A DNA stretch of 18,997 bases from Bacteroidaceae bacterium (lineage in GTDB: Bacteria > Bacteroidota > Bacteroidia > Bacteroidales > Bacteroidaceae). The DNA lies in contig JAFUNW010000318.1 of the NCBI GenBank assembly GCA_017472905.1, forward strand, positions 1-18,997, given 5' to 3'. Positions 1-7,585 of this stretch are shown one piece after another; the first letter of the stretch is position 1, and each line of letters opens with the position of its first letter. A program made the position numbers and the translations under genes. The notes beneath the pieces are model-generated. The model had not been told where the DNA came from. It saw only the letters and a program-made list of their open reading frames with translations, and ran no database searches.

Positions 1-2
1 AG

Positions 3-3000
3 TTCGCCCCGGGAGAACCGGCACGCATGCAGTTGGGCGTAAAAGAGAAAGACATCTATGTCGTGATGGACATTGCTACGCAAGAAAAGCTGTTGGAGAG
101 TCGGCGCTTCATGATGTCTGATACGGTTCAGACCTTTACGTTCGACTATTTGCCGGAGTATGGAAAAGGGTTGGGCGTTCGGGTAACTTATGTGAAAGAC
201 GGTCGTTCTTATTCTTTCTACGATGTGTTGAATTTGAAGAAGCCGGAAAAGAAAATGGAAGTGAAATGGATTGCTTTCCGTGATAAGTTGCGTCCCGGAC
301 AAGCCGAGACGTGGACTCTCTCCGTTGCTCGCCCCAATGGGTGTCCGGCGGATGCCGAAGTGTTGGCCTCCATGTACGATGCTTCGTTGGATGAATTAAA
401 CTCCAATAACTCTCAATATTGGTATTTCGACTTGTATTTTCCTCGCATGAGCTACAGTAACGGTTGGGAGTGGTACGATGTGTCGCGCTTGTCTTATTGT
501 TACTCCTCGGTAGACTTTACTTACAGAAGATTAAGCGTTCCTTCTCGTTGGAAGTACGATGATTTTGTGGATAAACTGACAGAACTATACCCTTTGCAGG
601 ACTTAGGAGTTTTTTACAACAAGGAGTCTGCTCCCATTATGGCTAAAAATATGCGATTGGCAGGACGTGCTGTCGGAACTAGTGCGGAGACAACTGCGTT
701 TACCGATGATGTGATGGAGGAAGACATGGTGGAAATGGTAAATTTCTCAGAAATAGAAGAGAGCAAAAGGGAAGGAAACTTGAAACAATGGCGCGAAAAC
801 TTTAACGAGACTGCTTTCTTTCAACCTTATTTACGTACCGACTCTGCCGGACGGGTACAAATCAGTTTTACTTTGCCCGACAGCTATACCCGGTGGAAGT
901 TCCGGGCATTGGCTCATACAAGAGAGATGGAACAGGGATTCCTGATCGACTATGTACAGGCCCAAAAAGAGTTTATGGTGCAGCCCAATTTGCCGCGATT
1001 CGTGCGGGTGGGTGATGAAACTACAATAACTTCTTTGATAACTAATTTTTCCGGACGAACGGTCGCCGGAAAGATACGGATGGAACTCCTCGATCCGATA
1101 ACCGAAGAGGTGGTCTTTGACCGAAAAACCTCTTTTGAAGTGGCAGCAGGAGAAACGGCTGGTGCAACGTTTACCTTTACTGTGAAGACGAACGAATCCT
1201 CGCTCTTGGTCTGCCGAATTGTAGCGGATAGTGAAGGCTTCAGTGATGGTGAGCAACGCTACTTGCCGGTGTTGGACAACAAAGTGCAGTTGACCGAGAG
1301 TGTACCGTTTCTTATTAAGGAGAAGGGGAAAACTTCGGTTCCTTTGAAAACACTCTTTAACGAGCAAAGCCTTACGGCTAGCCGGCGTAAGCTGACGGTG
1401 GAGTATGTAGGCAATCCGGCATGGTTGGCTGTGCAAGCTCTTCCGACTGTTGCAGAGCCGGAGGGAGAGAATGCTCTCTCATGGGCCGTATCGTATTATG
1501 CCGGACAATTGGCCGGACACATTGTGAATGCCCATCCCCGCATTCAGACGGTGTTTGACATTTGGCGGGCATCCGGTGCAGAGAAAGAGACCTTGTGGAG
1601 CAACCTGAAAAAGAACGAAGAACTGAAGACTATATTATTGGAAGAAACTCCCTGGTTGGCAGAGGCTGAAGATGAAACGGAACAACAGCGGCGAGTGGCC
1701 CTGCTTTTCGATTTGCAGCTGTTGAAACAGAAAGAAGAACTTTGTTTGGAAAAGTTACAGGCTTTGCAAACGGCTGATGGGGGATGGAGTTGGTATAAGG
1801 GAATGGGAAGCAACCGATACGTGACGACCTATATTGTTACCTTGCTGGAGCGACTGAACCGACTGACCGACCGAGAGCCGGACCGAGAGTTGAAACAAAT
1901 GTGGCAGCGGGCAACGGATTATCTGAATTGGGAGTTGCAGAAAGAACACAAGCAGATGTTGAAAAGCGAGGAAGAGGGAGCGATTAAAGTTTATCCTTCG
2001 GAAGTCGCTTTGCAATACCTCTACAGTTTGTCCATCGGAGGAAAGACTTTGCAAGGAAAGGCAGGGGAGGCCGTGCAATACATGACGGCTAAACTGCCGG
2101 CTCTGCGAAGCGGCTTGACCATACAGGGAAAAGCGCTGTCGGCCTTGATATTGCAACAGAGTCGAAAGACTGAAGAGGCGGCTGAGTTTATGAAATCAAT
2201 ATTGGAGTACACCGTCTCCACTCCCGAAATGGGGCGCTATTTCGACAGTCGTTCGGCTTATTACTCATGGCGCGATTATCGCATTCCGACTCAGGTAGCC
2301 GTGATAGAGGCTTTGGAAGAAATATCTCCGACAGACACGTTGGTACGGGAAGAGCTGAAGCAGTGGTTGTTGGTACAGAAGCGTGCACAAAGTTGGGACA
2401 CGCCGACCAATACGGCCGATGCGGTCTATGCTTTGCTGATGCGTGGCAAAGATTTGTTGGGCGAACCGGATGAAACCTCGCTTTGGTTGGATAAACGGGA
2501 ACTGGAATCATCGCGTCCTCTCGTTGCCGGATTGAATTATGTGAAGCATACATTGTCGGATGCAGAGCTGAAAAAATATCCGAAAGCTCTTCATGTTGAG
2601 AAGAAGACCGATGGAGTTGCTTGGGGGGCAGTCTATGCCCAATTCGCTGAAAAATTGGAACATGTAGAGAAGTCTTCTCGCGAAGTTCTTGGTTCTTTGC
2701 CGCTCAGTGTGGAACGAACATTCCTTGTGGAGCGTGTGGAGAATGGTCGTGTACAGTGGGAAACTGTGAATGAGAAGACACGATTACATCCGGGTGATAA
2801 GTTAATTTCCCGTTTGGTGGTGAAGGTCGATCGCGACACGGAGTTCGTACAGCTGAAAGATGCGCGTCCGGCTTGTGCTGAACCAAACTCATCGGCTTCT
2901 GCTTACCGCCGGAGTGGGGCTGTTGGTTACTATCAATCTGTGAAAGATGCCTCTACCCACTATTTCTTCGACCGATTGCCCAAAGGAACCTACACGATAG

Positions 3001-3119
3001 ACCAAGAAATGCGTATCGACCGTATAGGAACCTATCAAACGGGTATTGCTACCATACAGTCGGCTTATGCGCCTGAGTTTACGGCACATTCTAGCGGTGA
3101 AAATCTTGTTGTGGAGTAA
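3..3119 (+). CDS. Alpha-2-macroglobulin family protein, C-terminal part (5' truncated by window edge)
   Basis: The frame is open from base 3, so the first visible Met at 27 is internal and the real start lies outside the window; about 1,038 residues are present. Bacterial alpha-2-macroglobulins are large periplasmic or surface proteins thought to trap proteases and protect the envelope. Visible parts: MG-type beta-sandwich sequence up to about 800; the A2M signature region at about 805-920, with RTDSAGRVQISFTLPD followed by YTRWKFRALAHT; more MG sequence to about 1430; an alpha-helical thioester-like domain at about 1440-2450, with DGGWSWYKGMGSNRY near 1776-1820; and a C-terminal MG10-like end with YAPEFTAHS. 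Where thioester members carry a CxEQ motif, this protein reads PEGENALSW (about 1455-1485), so it is a non-thioester form. The usual partner gene pbpC does not follow; the next gene is convergent pfkA. Confidence 0.9.
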   Translation, partial: FAPGEPARMQLGVKEKDIYVVMDIATQEKLLESRRFMMSDTVQTFTFDYLPEYGKGLGVRVTYVKDGRSYSFYDVLNLKKPEKKMEVKWIAFRDKLRPGQAETWTLSVARPNGCPADAEVLASMYDASLDELNSNNSQYWYFDLYFPRMSYSNGWEWYDVSRLSYCYSSVDFTYRRLSVPSRWKYDDFVDKLTELYPLQDLGVFYNKESAPIMAKNMRLAGRAVGTSAETTAFTDDVMEEDMVEMVNFSEIEESKREGNLKQWRENFNETAFFQPYLRTDSAGRVQISFTLPDSYTRWKFRALAHTREMEQGFLIDYVQAQKEFMVQPNLPRFVRVGDETTITSLITNFSGRTVAGKIRMELLDPITEEVVFDRKTSFEVAAGETAGATFTFTVKTNESSLLVCRIVADSEGFSDGEQRYLPVLDNKVQLTESVPFLIKEKGKTSVPLKTLFNEQSLTASRRKLTVEYVGNPAWLAVQALPTVAEPEGENALSWAVSYYAGQLAGHIVNAHPRIQTVFDIWRASGAEKETLWSNLKKNEELKTILLEETPWLAEAEDETEQQRRVALLFDLQLLKQKEELCLEKLQALQTADGGWSWYKGMGSNRYVTTYIVTLLERLNRLTDREPDRELKQMWQRATDYLNWELQKEHKQMLKSEEEGAIKVYPSEVALQYLYSLSIGGKTLQGKAGEAVQYMTAKLPALRSGLTIQGKALSALILQQSRKTEEAAEFMKSILEYTVSTPEMGRYFDSRSAYYSWRDYRIPTQVAVIEALEEISPTDTLVREELKQWLLVQKRAQSWDTPTNTADAVYALLMRGKDLLGEPDETSLWLDKRELESSRPLVAGLNYVKHTLSDAELKKYPKALHVEKKTDGVAWGAVYAQFAEKLEHVEKSSREVLGSLPLSVERTFLVERVENGRVQWETVNEKTRLHPGDKLISRLVVKVDRDTEFVQLKDARPACAEPNSSASAYRRSGAVGYYQSVKDASTHYFFDRLPKGTYTIDQEMRIDRIGTYQTGIATIQSAYAPEFTAHSSGENLVVE

Positions 3120-3152
3120 CAGATTAATTTCTCGACCGGCACTTGAAAATCT

Positions 3153-3231
3153 GCCGTGCAGCAGAGTTCCGTTTGCCGTGCAGCAAAAGTTCGTCTGCTG
3201 CACGGCAAAAATTGCTCCGCCGTGCAGCAGA
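3153..3231. repeat. GCCGTGCAGCAG repeat cluster (three direct copies, one inverted)
   Basis: The 12-mer GCCGTGCAGCAG occurs at 3153-3164, 3175-3186 (last base A) and 3219-3230, with an inverted copy at 3195-3206. Two alternative hairpins follow. One is a perfect 14-bp stem 3172-3185/3196-3209 with a 10-nt loop. The other is a 13-bp stem 3194-3206/3219-3231 with a 12-nt loop, followed by TTTTC, which resembles a terminator for the upstream macroglobulin gene. They share the inverted copy and so cannot form together. Function is inference. Confidence 0.85.
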
Positions 3232-3280
3232 TTTTCGGGAGCAAGCCGCACTTTGGAATGTGCGGTCTGCATAAAAAGAA

Positions 3281-3569
3281 ATTGGTGTCCGGTAAACATT
3301 TGTAATCATTGCAGTTGGAAGACAATTTCACGATTCGACTTCATTTCCGGTTCACTTTAGCCCCATAACGTCTCTGTCATCCTGAGCGAAGTTTACGGAG
3401 TCGAAGGATCTCCGAGATTTACTGACGGTCTCTCTCGCTATACTCTAAGATCCTTCGACTTCGCCAAAGGCTCCGCTCAGGATGACAAAACGAGAGTAGA
3501 CATAAAGGAGCTTGTTAACCTTTAAAATGTAAAAGAACAACATCTGATATCTGTTTACCGGACAACAAT
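3281..3569. repeat. Candidate MITE-like element with 18-bp terminal inverted repeats
   Basis: ATTGGTGTCCGGTAAACA at 3281-3298 and the reverse complement of 3552-3569 (ATTGTTGTCCGGTAAACA) match at 17 of 18 positions, with a perfect 13-bp core. Both outer flanks carry AAAAAGAA (3273-3280; 3571-3578, one base away from the arm), a possible 8-bp target duplication, although it is low complexity. The 289-bp interior has no transposase and contains the palindrome at 3375-3487. A non-autonomous transposon remnant fits; chance pairing of two unrelated arms is the alternative. Confidence 0.5.
3375..3487. repeat. Interrupted palindrome of the TGTCATCCTGAGCG / GTCGAAGGATCT type
   Basis: The left arm 3375-3411 and right arm 3448-3487 pair over their outer 14 bp (TGTCATCCTGAGCG with its complement) and inner 13 bp (AGTCGAAGGATCT with its complement), with a divergent middle of about 10-13 nt and a 36-nt loop. 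From memory this motif pair recurs in intergenic regions of many unrelated bacteria, usually between convergent genes, as here. It would form a long RNA hairpin from either strand. There is no U-tract, so it is not a classical terminator. Confidence 0.85.
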
Positions 3570-3576
3570 AAAAAAG

Positions 3577-3612
3577 AAAAGAGGATGCGAATCATTCGGT
3601 GCATCCTCTTTT
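3577..3612. terminator. Bidirectional rho-independent terminator (pfkA / macroglobulin)
   Basis: A perfect 12-bp stem AAAAGAGGATGC (3577-3588) / GCATCCTCTTTT (3601-3612) with a 12-nt loop. The rightward RNA ends in a run of five U from the stem and beyond. The leftward RNA, coming from pfkA, ends in UUUUCUUUUUU. It starts 25 bases after the pfkA stop, so it most likely serves pfkA first. Confidence 0.88.
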
Positions 3613-3636
3613 TCTATGTTTGTATCCTATGTTCTT

Positions 3637-4617
3637 TTAAATAGAGAGCGAATTCAATACGTTAACCAACTCTTTCTTGATGGGCTTGTCGTTTTTGATG
3701 GCCTTGTTGAACGGCACGTAGACGATTTCATCGTGCTTGATTCCAATCATTACGTTGCGTTGTCCTTCGAGCAGGGCGTCAATGCTGGCAGCTCCCATGC
3801 GGCTGGCAATGATGCGGTCGTGGGCTGTAGGGCGTCCGCCACGCTGTAAGTGTCCCAGAATGGAAACCCGTACATCGTATTGCGGATATTCGTTCTTGAC
3901 ACGTTCGGCCAATGCCATAGCGCCTCCGGTAATTTCGCTTTCGGCCACAAGTACAATGCTGCTGCTTTTAGATTTGCGGAAGCCGTTCTTGATGAATTCA
4001 GCCAGTTGGTCTACTTCTGTACTGAACTCGGGAATGATAGCTGCTTCGGCTCCGGATGCAATGGCGCCGTTTAGGGCGAGGAATCCTGCATCGCGTCCCA
4101 TCACTTCCACAAAGAAAAGGCGCTCGTGCGAAGTCGCCGTATCACGAATCTTATCGACAGCATCCAGAATGGTGTTCAAGGCGGTGTCGTATCCGATTGT
4201 GGTGTCGGTCCCGTACAGGTCGTTGTCGATGGTTCCGGGCAGTCCGATGCAGGGAATGTCGTATTCCTGTGCAAATATGCGTGCACCGGTAAGCGATCCG
4301 TCTCCGCCTATGACAATCAGCGCATCGATTTCTTCTTTTCTCATGTTCTCGTATGCCAAGGCCCGTCCTTCGGGAGTCGTGAACTCCTTGCATCGGGCTG
4401 TTTTTAAGATGGTGCCTCCTTGTTGAATGATGTTGCTTACGTTTTGAGTCTTGAATTCTTGGATTTCTCCGGTTACAAGTCCTTTATACCCCCTGTATAT
4501 GCCTTTTACCTGCAGCCCGTTGTAGATGGCCGAGCGGGTAACGGCCCGAATAGCGGCATTCATGCCGGGGGCATCGCCTCCTGAAGTTAAAATGCCCACA
4601 CACTTAATAATTCCCAT
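3637..4617 (-). CDS. pfkA: ATP-dependent 6-phosphofructokinase
   Basis: Phosphorylates fructose 6-phosphate to fructose 1,6-bisphosphate, the committed step of glycolysis, in the cytosol as a homotetramer. The 326 residues match the usual PfkA length (about 320). Visible motifs: TSGGDAPGMNA (11-21), the ATP-site GGDGS (104-108), PGTIDND (127-133) with the catalytic Asp131, and MGRDAGFLAL. Gly107 and Gly128 mark the ATP-using type; pyrophosphate-dependent enzymes carry Asp and Lys at these places. The ATG start gives the normal N-terminus with a short hydrophobic beta strand before the GGD motif. There is no Shine-Dalgarno sequence, as is usual in Bacteroidetes. It lies 106 bases after ispH with its own promoter box at 4654-4661, so it is probably transcribed alone as well as by read-through. 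Confidence 0.97.
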   Translation of the reverse strand: MGIIKCVGILTSGGDAPGMNAAIRAVTRSAIYNGLQVKGIYRGYKGLVTGEIQEFKTQNVSNIIQQGGTILKTARCKEFTTPEGRALAYENMRKEEIDALIVIGGDGSLTGARIFAQEYDIPCIGLPGTIDNDLYGTDTTIGYDTALNTILDAVDKIRDTATSHERLFFVEVMGRDAGFLALNGAIASGAEAAIIPEFSTEVDQLAEFIKNGFRKSKSSSIVLVAESEITGGAMALAERVKNEYPQYDVRVSILGHLQRGGRPTAHDRIIASRMGAASIDALLEGQRNVMIGIKHDEIVYVPFNKAIKNDKPIKKELVNVLNSLSI

Positions 4618-4653
4618 ATTCCAAAAATGCTATGTTGATATATTATTTTTTTG

Positions 4654-4661
4654 CAAAGTTA
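4654..4661 (-). promoter_or_regulatory. Putative -7 promoter box for pfkA
   Basis: Read on the minus strand this is TAACTTTG, a full match to the Bacteroidetes -7 consensus TAnnTTTG, about 36 bases before the pfkA ATG. No good -33 TTTG box is visible. Confidence 0.55.
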
Positions 4662-4723
4662 CGAATAAATTGCCTTTGGCCCTTTTCTCTTTTATGAAAA
4701 AAACGCGAAACATCGGTTTTGGT

Positions 4724-5611
4724 TTACTCTTTGCTACATTTTGCCGATTTCTGATGATTCAATATGGCGGTTTTACACTCTTCCATCAGCCATTTAGGAG
4801 TGGATGTGGCTCCGCAAATGCCGATTCGCTTCACCCCCGGCAAAAGTGAGAAGTCTATTTCGCCGGCATCGTCAATTAAATAAGAGTTCGGGTTTATCTT
4901 TTGGCATTCGTTGAAGAGAATCTTTCCGTTAGAACTTTTCTTTCCGCAGACAAAGAATATCAGGTCGTGTGACGCTGCAAACTTCCGGATGTTGGGCATG
5001 CGGTTGGCTACTTGGCGGCAGATGGTATCGAAGTATTCGAAAGTGGCTTCCGGAGCAATGTGAGCCTTGATGTATTCAATGATTTGCCAAAATTCTTCCA
5101 GCGACTTCGTGGTTTGTGAATAGAGGCGGATGTCCTTGTGAAAATTCAGTTGCTCTGCTTCTTTTAGGTTTTCTATGACAATGGCTTTTCCCTCAGTTTG
5201 TCCTACCAATCCCAATACTTCGGCATGTCCGTTCTTCCCGTAGATGACAATCTGTTTGTTTTTTGCTCCGGCTAAATCATATTCTTGCTTGATTCGCTTC
5301 TGTAGGCGCAGTACGACCGGACAAGTAGCATCAATGATTTCGATGCTGTTTTCCTTGGCCGTCTGATAGGTCTCGGGTGGTTCGCCATGTGCACGAAGCA
5401 AAACCTTTACACCGCGTAACTGCTTAAACTCGTCATGATTGATGGTGATGAGTCCCAATTCTTTCAGGCGCTCACATTCTTTACCGTTGTGGACAATGTC
5501 TCCGAGGCAATAGAGCGGAGTTCCTTTGCGCAATTCCTCTTCCGCTTTGTGAATGGCAGTTGTTACTCCGAAGCAAAATCCTGATTCGTTGTCTATTTCT
5601 ATCTCTATCAT
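4724..5611 (-). CDS. ispH: 4-hydroxy-3-methylbut-2-enyl diphosphate reductase
   Basis: Last enzyme of the MEP (non-mevalonate) pathway: an iron-sulfur reductase that turns HMBPP into IPP and DMAPP in the cytosol. All three cluster cysteines are visible: Cys13 in GFCFGV, Cys97 in DATCPVV and Cys198 in DTICRQVANR. Substrate-binding His41 (GDIVHN), His75 (RAHGEPP), Glu131 (GHAEVLG) and the paired Thr167-Thr168 are present too. The length of 295 residues is typical for the short bacterial form, with no fused ribosomal S1 domain. The ATG lies 8 bases after the cmk stop, so cmk and ispH are almost certainly one transcription unit. Formerly called LytB. Confidence 0.97.
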   Translation of the reverse strand: MIEIEIDNESGFCFGVTTAIHKAEEELRKGTPLYCLGDIVHNGKECERLKELGLITINHDEFKQLRGVKVLLRAHGEPPETYQTAKENSIEIIDATCPVVLRLQKRIKQEYDLAGAKNKQIVIYGKNGHAEVLGLVGQTEGKAIVIENLKEAEQLNFHKDIRLYSQTTKSLEEFWQIIEYIKAHIAPEATFEYFDTICRQVANRMPNIRKFAASHDLIFFVCGKKSSNGKILFNECQKINPNSYLIDDAGEIDFSLLPGVKRIGICGATSTPKWLMEECKTAILNHQKSAKCSKE

Positions 5612-5619
5612 TTGCTTCT

Positions 5620-6306
5620 TTATTGAATAGCCTGTTGAAATTTATCGAGCAACCATTTTTTCTGTTCAGCAATGGTCAGGTGGCTGTTGTCTAGTAGTAG
5701 GGCATCATCGGCTTTACGTAGCGGACTGACTTCCCGATGCTCGTCAATGTAGTCGCGCTCTTTTACATTGGTCAGAATTTCTTCGAAGTTTACTTTTTCT
5801 CCTTTGGCAGTCAATTCTTTGTATCTCCGTTCTGCTCGTATCTCGGGTGAAGCAGTAACGAAAATCTTCAGTTCTGCATCCGGAAATACAGTTGTTCCAA
5901 TGTCGCGTCCGTCCATGACGATACCCTTGGCACGTCCCATTTCCTGCTGTTGCCGTACCAGAGCTTCCCGTACGAAATCAAGGGCGGCAATGATGCTGAC
6001 ACGCGAAGAGACTTCCATCGTGCGTATACTTTCTTCCACATCTTTACCGTTCAGTTGTGTCCGAGGACGTTGGGTTTGCTCGTCAAGCTTAAAAGAGATT
6101 TTAATCTGATCCATTTGGCTTTTCAATTCATCGGTGCAAATGGATTTCCCATTGAAGAGACCGGCTTCAATGCAGTAGAGCGTGACAGCTCTGTACATGG
6201 CCCCACTGTCGATGTATATATATCCTATTTCGCGAGCCAAATCTTTGGCCATTGTACTTTTTCCACACGAAGAATATCCGTCTATGGCAATTGTTATCTT
6301 TTTCAT
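5620..6306 (-). CDS. cmk: Cytidylate kinase
   Basis: Phosphorylates CMP and dCMP with ATP, for pyrimidine nucleotide recycling. The start chosen is the ATG at 6306, giving 228 residues beginning MKKITIAIDGYSSCGKST. This places the P-loop GYSSCGKST at residues 10-18 as in the family. A longer open frame up to 6474 would overlap the end of porQ and adds a sequence unlike a CMP kinase. Further signatures are DSGAMYRAVTL, MDGRDIGTTVFPDA and SPEIRAERR of the CMP-binding and lid regions. It sits 44 bases after porQ and 8 bases before ispH, in one leftward operon. Confidence 0.95.
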   Translation of the reverse strand: MKKITIAIDGYSSCGKSTMAKDLAREIGYIYIDSGAMYRAVTLYCIEAGLFNGKSICTDELKSQMDQIKISFKLDEQTQRPRTQLNGKDVEESIRTMEVSSRVSIIAALDFVREALVRQQQEMGRAKGIVMDGRDIGTTVFPDAELKIFVTASPEIRAERRYKELTAKGEKVNFEEILTNVKERDYIDEHREVSPLRKADDALLLDNSHLTIAEQKKWLLDKFQQAIQ

Positions 6307-6350
6307 ATACCTTATATATAAATAGGTGGTTGTTCCTTTTGTTTTTCTCT

Positions 6351-7328
6351 TTACGGAATGGCAATGGAGAAATTCATGACCAACGAAGAGGAGGCAACAT
6401 GGTATTTTGCATATGCAACTCCCAGCTTGACGCGCTTGAGTTGTAAACCGGCTCCCAATGACAATCCGGCCCATTTGCTTCCTCCGTCCACTTTCAGTTC
6501 GTATGCTCGTTTACAGTTGTAGCCTCCGGCGATGTAGAAGTTCTTACCGGGAAGTATTTCCACACCGAAAACGAGGTGATTGAGCAGCAAATCACCGAAA
6601 TTGACTTTTTTGTTATTCGGATTAAAGTAGGAGGATTCCCAATGCGTCAAGTCGTTAAGTGTTACGGAAAGGCGGATGGGAGCATGAGCCAACCGTTTGG
6701 TAAAACCAAGCTGCATGTTGATGGGAAGTTTCTCATAGCGGTCATCAAAGGGCTTAATCTGACCACCGAGATTCATCAGGGTAAATGAGGCTGAGAAGTC
6801 GGATTCGTAGTCAAAATAGTTGATACCCAAGTCTACTCCCACAGCAAAAGAGGAATATTCCGCATAGTTGGAATGTATCAGCTTGGCTGTAACGCCTCCG
6901 CTCCAATATTCGCTGAGATTGTAGTTGTAAATTCCGGAGAAAGCCATGTCTTTGGCCGAAATTTCTCCTACTTCTGTATTGTCGACAGACGTTTCAATGA
7001 TGTTGCCATAGTCTACGTATTGAGCAGTTACGGCCCATGCCGAACGCTCCCCGAATTGTCGGGAAAAGGCGGCGCTGGCCACTTTGCTTCCCTCCATATA
7101 GGTCGTGTAGCCGAGACTAAGTGTTTTGTCGGAAACATTAGAGAGTAGAGCCGGATTCTGAAAAACCAATGTCAGGTCGTCTTCGATGGCTGAAATGTTC
7201 TCTCCTCCTAATGCAGTAGCATGAACGGAATGGGGGAGTCTTAAAAAATGAAATGCTGTAGTCCCGTCTTGAGATTTCGCAACATTTGATATCAATAATA
7301 AGAGTAGAATAATCCGGTTTCTTTTCAT
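6351..7328 (-). CDS. porQ: PorQ-family outer-membrane protein (type IX secretion family)
   Basis: The 325 residues begin with a signal peptide (MKRNRIILLLLLISNVAKS, cleavage near 19-20). Next comes a segment typical of the family, with FHFLRLPHSVHATALGGENI and a conserved FQNPALL, then alternating aromatic/polar strands expected of an outer-membrane beta-barrel (for example YSSFAVGVDLGINYFDYESDF, which is abbreviated here as 'AVGVDLGINYF'). PorQ in Porphyromonas belongs to the surface attachment complex of the type IX secretion system with PorU, PorV and PorZ. Older annotations of Bacteroides homologues call it a penicillin-binding protein, with no motif here to support that. No other type IX gene is in the window, so its role here is inferred. 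It heads the porQ-cmk-ispH block and has a -7 box just upstream. Confidence 0.82.
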   Translation of the reverse strand: MKRNRIILLLLLISNVAKSQDGTTAFHFLRLPHSVHATALGGENISAIEDDLTLVFQNPALLSNVSDKTLSLGYTTYMEGSKVASAAFSRQFGERSAWAVTAQYVDYGNIIETSVDNTEVGEISAKDMAFSGIYNYNLSEYWSGGVTAKLIHSNYAEYSSFAVGVDLGINYFDYESDFSASFTLMNLGGQIKPFDDRYEKLPINMQLGFTKRLAHAPIRLSVTLNDLTHWESSYFNPNNKKVNFGDLLLNHLVFGVEILPGKNFYIAGGYNCKRAYELKVDGGSKWAGLSLGAGLQLKRVKLGVAYAKYHVASSSLVMNFSIAIP

Positions 7329-7347
7329 CTTTTTTCAAAATTCTGGC

Positions 7348-7355
7348 CAAATATA
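7348..7355 (-). promoter_or_regulatory. Putative -7 promoter box for porQ-cmk-ispH
   Basis: On the minus strand this reads TATATTTG (consensus TAnnTTTG), about 19 bases before the porQ ATG, implying a very short leader. The -33 element is weak. Confidence 0.5.
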
Positions 7356-7506
7356 CGGCAAAATCCGCAATAATTTGTCTTATTTTCTTTTTATTATTCA
7401 GAGTTCGCTTCTTTTTATTCTAAAAACGTTCTTTTGTTTTTTTTAGGGTGCTTGAAAGATTAAAAAAATAAAAAAAAGACTGTATGCCGGAAAAAATAAG
7501 GTGCGA

Positions 7507-7540
7507 TTTGTCCTTATGTGAAAAATATGTGCTACATTTG
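7507..7540 (+). promoter_or_regulatory. Putative Bacteroidetes promoter for the tonB-family gene
   Basis: A TTTG at 7507-7510 and TACATTTG at 7533-7540 match the -33 TTTG and -7 TAnnTTTG boxes, with 22 bases between them. The start of transcription would fall near 7547, giving a leader of about 39 bases before the ATG at 7586. The rest of the divergent spacer 7329-7585 is A/T-rich homopolymer-like sequence with no other clear element. Confidence 0.6.
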
Positions 7541-7585
7541 CCCAAGCTATAAAAACGAACAATAAAAAATAAAACAGAATAACGT

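Larger units (their letters stand above)
3120..3576. other. Repeat-rich intergenic region with no credible gene
   Basis: Between the macroglobulin stop and the pfkA terminator I see no convincing coding sequence. Short open frames here translate the repeats themselves (Cys/Ala/Arg-rich, low complexity). The stretch holds, in order, a cluster of GCCGTGCAGCAG repeats, a small CCGCAC/GTGCGG hairpin (3246-3265), one arm of an 18-bp inverted repeat, an interrupted TCATCCTGAGCG palindrome, and the other arm. Each is listed separately. The two flanking genes converge, so the insertion of repeats here would disturb no promoter. Confidence 0.8.

Noticed and set aside
831..1436. A 201-codon open frame antisense to the macroglobulin gene
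   Set aside because: The plus strand frame has clear family motifs across the same bases; the antisense product resembles no family.
3046..3360. Open frames on both strands in the repeat region after the macroglobulin gene
   Set aside because: Their translations follow the GCCGTGCAGCAG repeats in several frames, are Cys/Arg-rich and overlap the end of a real gene; no domain is visible.
3737..4426. A 229-codon open frame antisense to pfkA
   Set aside because: It mirrors the codon pattern of a strongly conserved gene on the other strand, and its product is a low-complexity Ser/Pro/Met mixture.
6307..6474. N-terminal extension of cytidylate kinase
   Set aside because: It overlaps the end of porQ and precedes a normal CMP kinase N-terminus at 6306.
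6351..7328. Penicillin-binding protein annotation for the PorQ-like gene
   Set aside because: No SxxK, SxN or KTG transpeptidase motif is arranged in the protein, and the pattern is that of a beta-barrel.
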